Below, in pieces: positions 55,612 through 57,523 of a DNA stretch of 57,523 bases (positions are counted from its first letter, which is position 1; the number at the start of each line of letters is the position of its first letter). The translations under genes and the position numbers were made by a program. The notes under the pieces were generated by a model. It made no database searches, was not told the DNA's origin, and saw nothing but the letters and a program-made list of their open reading frames with translations. Source of the DNA: Schizochytrium sp. CCTCC M209059 (Eukaryota > Sar > Bigyra > Thraustochytrida > Thraustochytriidae); assembly GCA_000818945.1 (NCBI GenBank), contig KN805461.1, forward strand, positions 13,605-71,127, given 5' to 3'.

Positions 55612-57523
55612 CTTCTCGTCCGCACGGCGTCTCGCGTCGCTAGCTCTCGGTCTGGATCTGAATGGATGCCGCAAAGATGCGGGTCTGCGGGTACTAGGTC
55701 TACTGGGCCCTAGCAGGGCGTCCCAGGTCGTGCGAATCTGGAGATGCTCTTTTTCATCATCAATGCAGCAAGCAGAGGATCAGGCGCACATGCTCAGTGG
55801 CTATGAGCAGCGAGCTGCGGATGAGGCAAGATCTTGATTCTCTGTCAGCAAGCAGTGTGCATGTATGTATAAACTGCACACGCGGGTTTCGGGACAGAGC
55901 GTCTCTCTATCGGTTGCATCTCTGCTTCATCTTTCCGACATCGTATAGTACTTGGTTTGGGAAGGACAATGGATGTGCAGGTAAACGTGCTAAGCACATT
56001 CACAGTTCGTCGGCAGTATGCAAGTATGCTGTATTTATAGCAACGAAAGAATAGAAGGAGAGAATAAGAATGGCCGGCCCCAGAGCTAACGCAGCTTCAC
56101 CACATGCCAAGCATAGACCGGGCTCTCTAGATTATCTCTGACGAACAGGATAGCAGCACGAGAATAGAGACACCGGTGTGATGCCACACGTCTCTCCCGG
56201 TCGTCTCGGCAGAGTAATGATTTCACAAAGGCTAGGTGTCCAAGTGAAGCAAAAGTCGTTCGACCTGGCCAATGTAGTGAAAGAAGAAACGGACCCCCGC
56301 TTTTCGCTTTCACAGTCAATCATCATTGCCAGTCATCTTATACCTTTGTGAAACCCGCGTGCACGCGCTGTAGACGACTGCATTGCTCAAGAGAGAAAGA
56401 GAGAGCCTGACTATGAGTCGTGGCGTAAGTGCGCAACTCGCAAATTGAATATTTTTGGAAGCTGAGTCTGTTTGTTCTGCATGCTCCAGCTTGACGGCGA
56501 GCGTTGGAATCGTCTTGCTTTGATTTTTTTTTTCCGACTTGCGTCGGAACTGATGCTATCGCTTTACTGTGAACATGATTCGGCCAAGCAACGACAAATC
56601 CTGTGCGCCGTGCCGCGGACTGCGCAACTTGGTCTCCCCTTCATGTGGAGACTTCTCTTCTACCCATCAATTGGCACGTGCACGCCGATGTCACTCCCTT
56701 TTGCCCCTTCTGCGCCTGGGCCTTTTGAGGGGGTATTATACAACTTTTACCAAGAACCCCTTCTCCTCCGAGCGATCTTCCTCTGCACCTGGCAGAGCTC
56801 GCATCTTCGCGTCGAGTTCCTCGTGCTGGTCTTCCGGGATCTACTCAAGGCCACCAGCCAGCAGGCTCCCCGCACGTCGCAGCTGCAGGCCGGCCGTGTC
56901 GCGCGCCTCTCCTTTTGCCAGGCGGCCGCTGCCGCGCACACCCTCTTTCTTTTTTCTTTTTCCTTTCAAGTTCTTTCTTTAATTCTTTTCCCTTTTTCTT
57001 TCCTTTTTTCGTTTTCACGCGCTCGATATCGTCCCCCGCGCCCCCTTTCCCCCGCTCGCCCCGGGAGGGTGGGTCCCCGCCGCAGTTCCGGTCTTTCCCC
57101 GTTCGCCTGCCTGCCCGCCCGCCCCGCCCGCGCGCATGCAGATCCCCGGCCCTCTGCCGCGCCCGCGCCGGCTCGCGCTCGCGCTCGCGCTCGTCCCGAA
57201 GATCGAGCAGCGGCAGGGCCAAGCAAGCAACTCACTTTTACTATTTTCTACAGTTAGGCCTAGTAGTAAGAGCAGCAGAGTGTGCGCCGCGCACTGTAGT
57301 ACCTCCTGTTTCACGTTTAACTCCGTTGTCGTCACTACCAGCGCGCTATACAGAGTACCATGCACCGCGTCTTCGGCAGCTGTCCGGCCTATCTCAGAAC
57401 GAATGCACGGCCAGCGACCGCCCGTGGTTTTCCCTTCTCTGCCTGCCTGTTTTCCCGTCTTCGCCCAATGGTGTTCACGTTGCTTTCGCTTCTTTCCTTC
57501 TTTTCTTTCCTTTCTATTTCTTT
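55612..57523. other. right-edge intergenic, 1.9 kb
   Basis: No supported gene. It holds the 5' flank of the ferroportin gene and a pyrimidine-rich, low-complexity stretch at 56940-57020. On the minus strand, about 56100-56300 has fragments of protein-like sequence in two frames (FFFHYIGQVERLLLHLD; ILFVRDNLESPVYAWHVVK), which could be the decayed end of a gene, but neither frame is continuous. Open frames at 56472-57257 start at TTG and are compositionally odd. Confidence 0.45.

Noticed and set aside
55612..55674. 21-codon N-terminal extension of ferroportin
   Set aside because: It begins with TTG; the first ATG is at 55609-55611.
56472..57257. 261-residue plus frame near the right end
   Set aside because: It begins with TTG, and the second half translates a pyrimidine tract into Phe/Ser/Leu runs.
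8116..57523. CRISPR array or bacterial operon signals in the repeat-rich regions
   Set aside because: The tandem repeats lack unique spacers, and every confident gene is of eukaryotic type.

Overview
The window is nuclear DNA of a eukaryotic microbe. Evidence: GT-AG introns in two genes, a eukaryotic-type tRNA-Gln with a pol III T-run terminator, and single-gene transcription units encoding eukaryotic families (ferroportin, ING-type PHD protein, HEI10-type RING protein, MINDY deubiquitinase, F-box/ApaG protein, NatC Lsm subunit). Long nearly intronless GC-rich genes, abundant 42-residue kinesin-light-chain-type TPR genes and many tetranucleotide microsatellites fit a thraustochytrid or other labyrinthulomycete (stramenopile). 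That placement is my inference; no rRNA or barcode gene is present to confirm it.

Layout. 1-600: decayed coding remnant. 1510-4700 (+): TPR protein with a TIR/HET-like N-terminal module, broken by one frameshift. 5893-7023 (-): membrane sulfotransferase. 7924-8115 (+): 63-residue single-span membrane microprotein. 8721-8990: tetranucleotide and 20-bp repeats. 9276-10178 (+): Gly-rich membrane protein. 10421-11800 (-): F-box/ApaG protein. 12316-20826 (-): two tandem paralogues of the first gene's N-terminal module, the first cut by a 397-base assembly gap. 21663-21732 (+): tRNA-Gln(CUG). 22412-23199 (-): spliced ING-type PHD protein. 23534-23827 (+): small membrane protein with Asp/His tail. 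23928-25550 (-): EF-hand-like protein. 26136-28280 (+): LRR/coiled-coil/acidic protein. 28532-29817 (-): spliced HEI10-type RING protein. 30778-32661 (+): membrane-anchored methyltransferase-like protein. 32983-41445 (-): giant IQ/ankyrin/WW/TPR/Tudor-like/EF-hand scaffold. 42012-46484 (-): tandem arylsulfatases, the second with a 4-bp duplication frameshift. 48718-50100 (+): MINDY deubiquitinase. 50467-51684 (-): PLP enzyme of Cys/Met metabolism. 52190-52330: TPR relic. 53017-53295 (+): NAA38-type Lsm protein. 53494-55611 (-): ferroportin with His-rich loops. 55612-57523: no supported gene.

There is no operon logic; each gene looks like its own unit. Two loose themes are visible: sulfur/sulfate chemistry (sulfotransferase, two arylsulfatases, PLP sulfur-amino-acid enzyme) and ubiquitin/chromatin/meiosis functions (F-box, MINDY, HEI10, ING). 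The most novel content is the family of three proteins that combine a degenerate TIR/HET-like module with TPR arrays, an architecture reminiscent of NLR or allorecognition receptors, and the 2820-residue multidomain scaffold. All start codons were chosen at ATG by reading the sequence; several longer open frames begin at non-ATG codons and were shortened.
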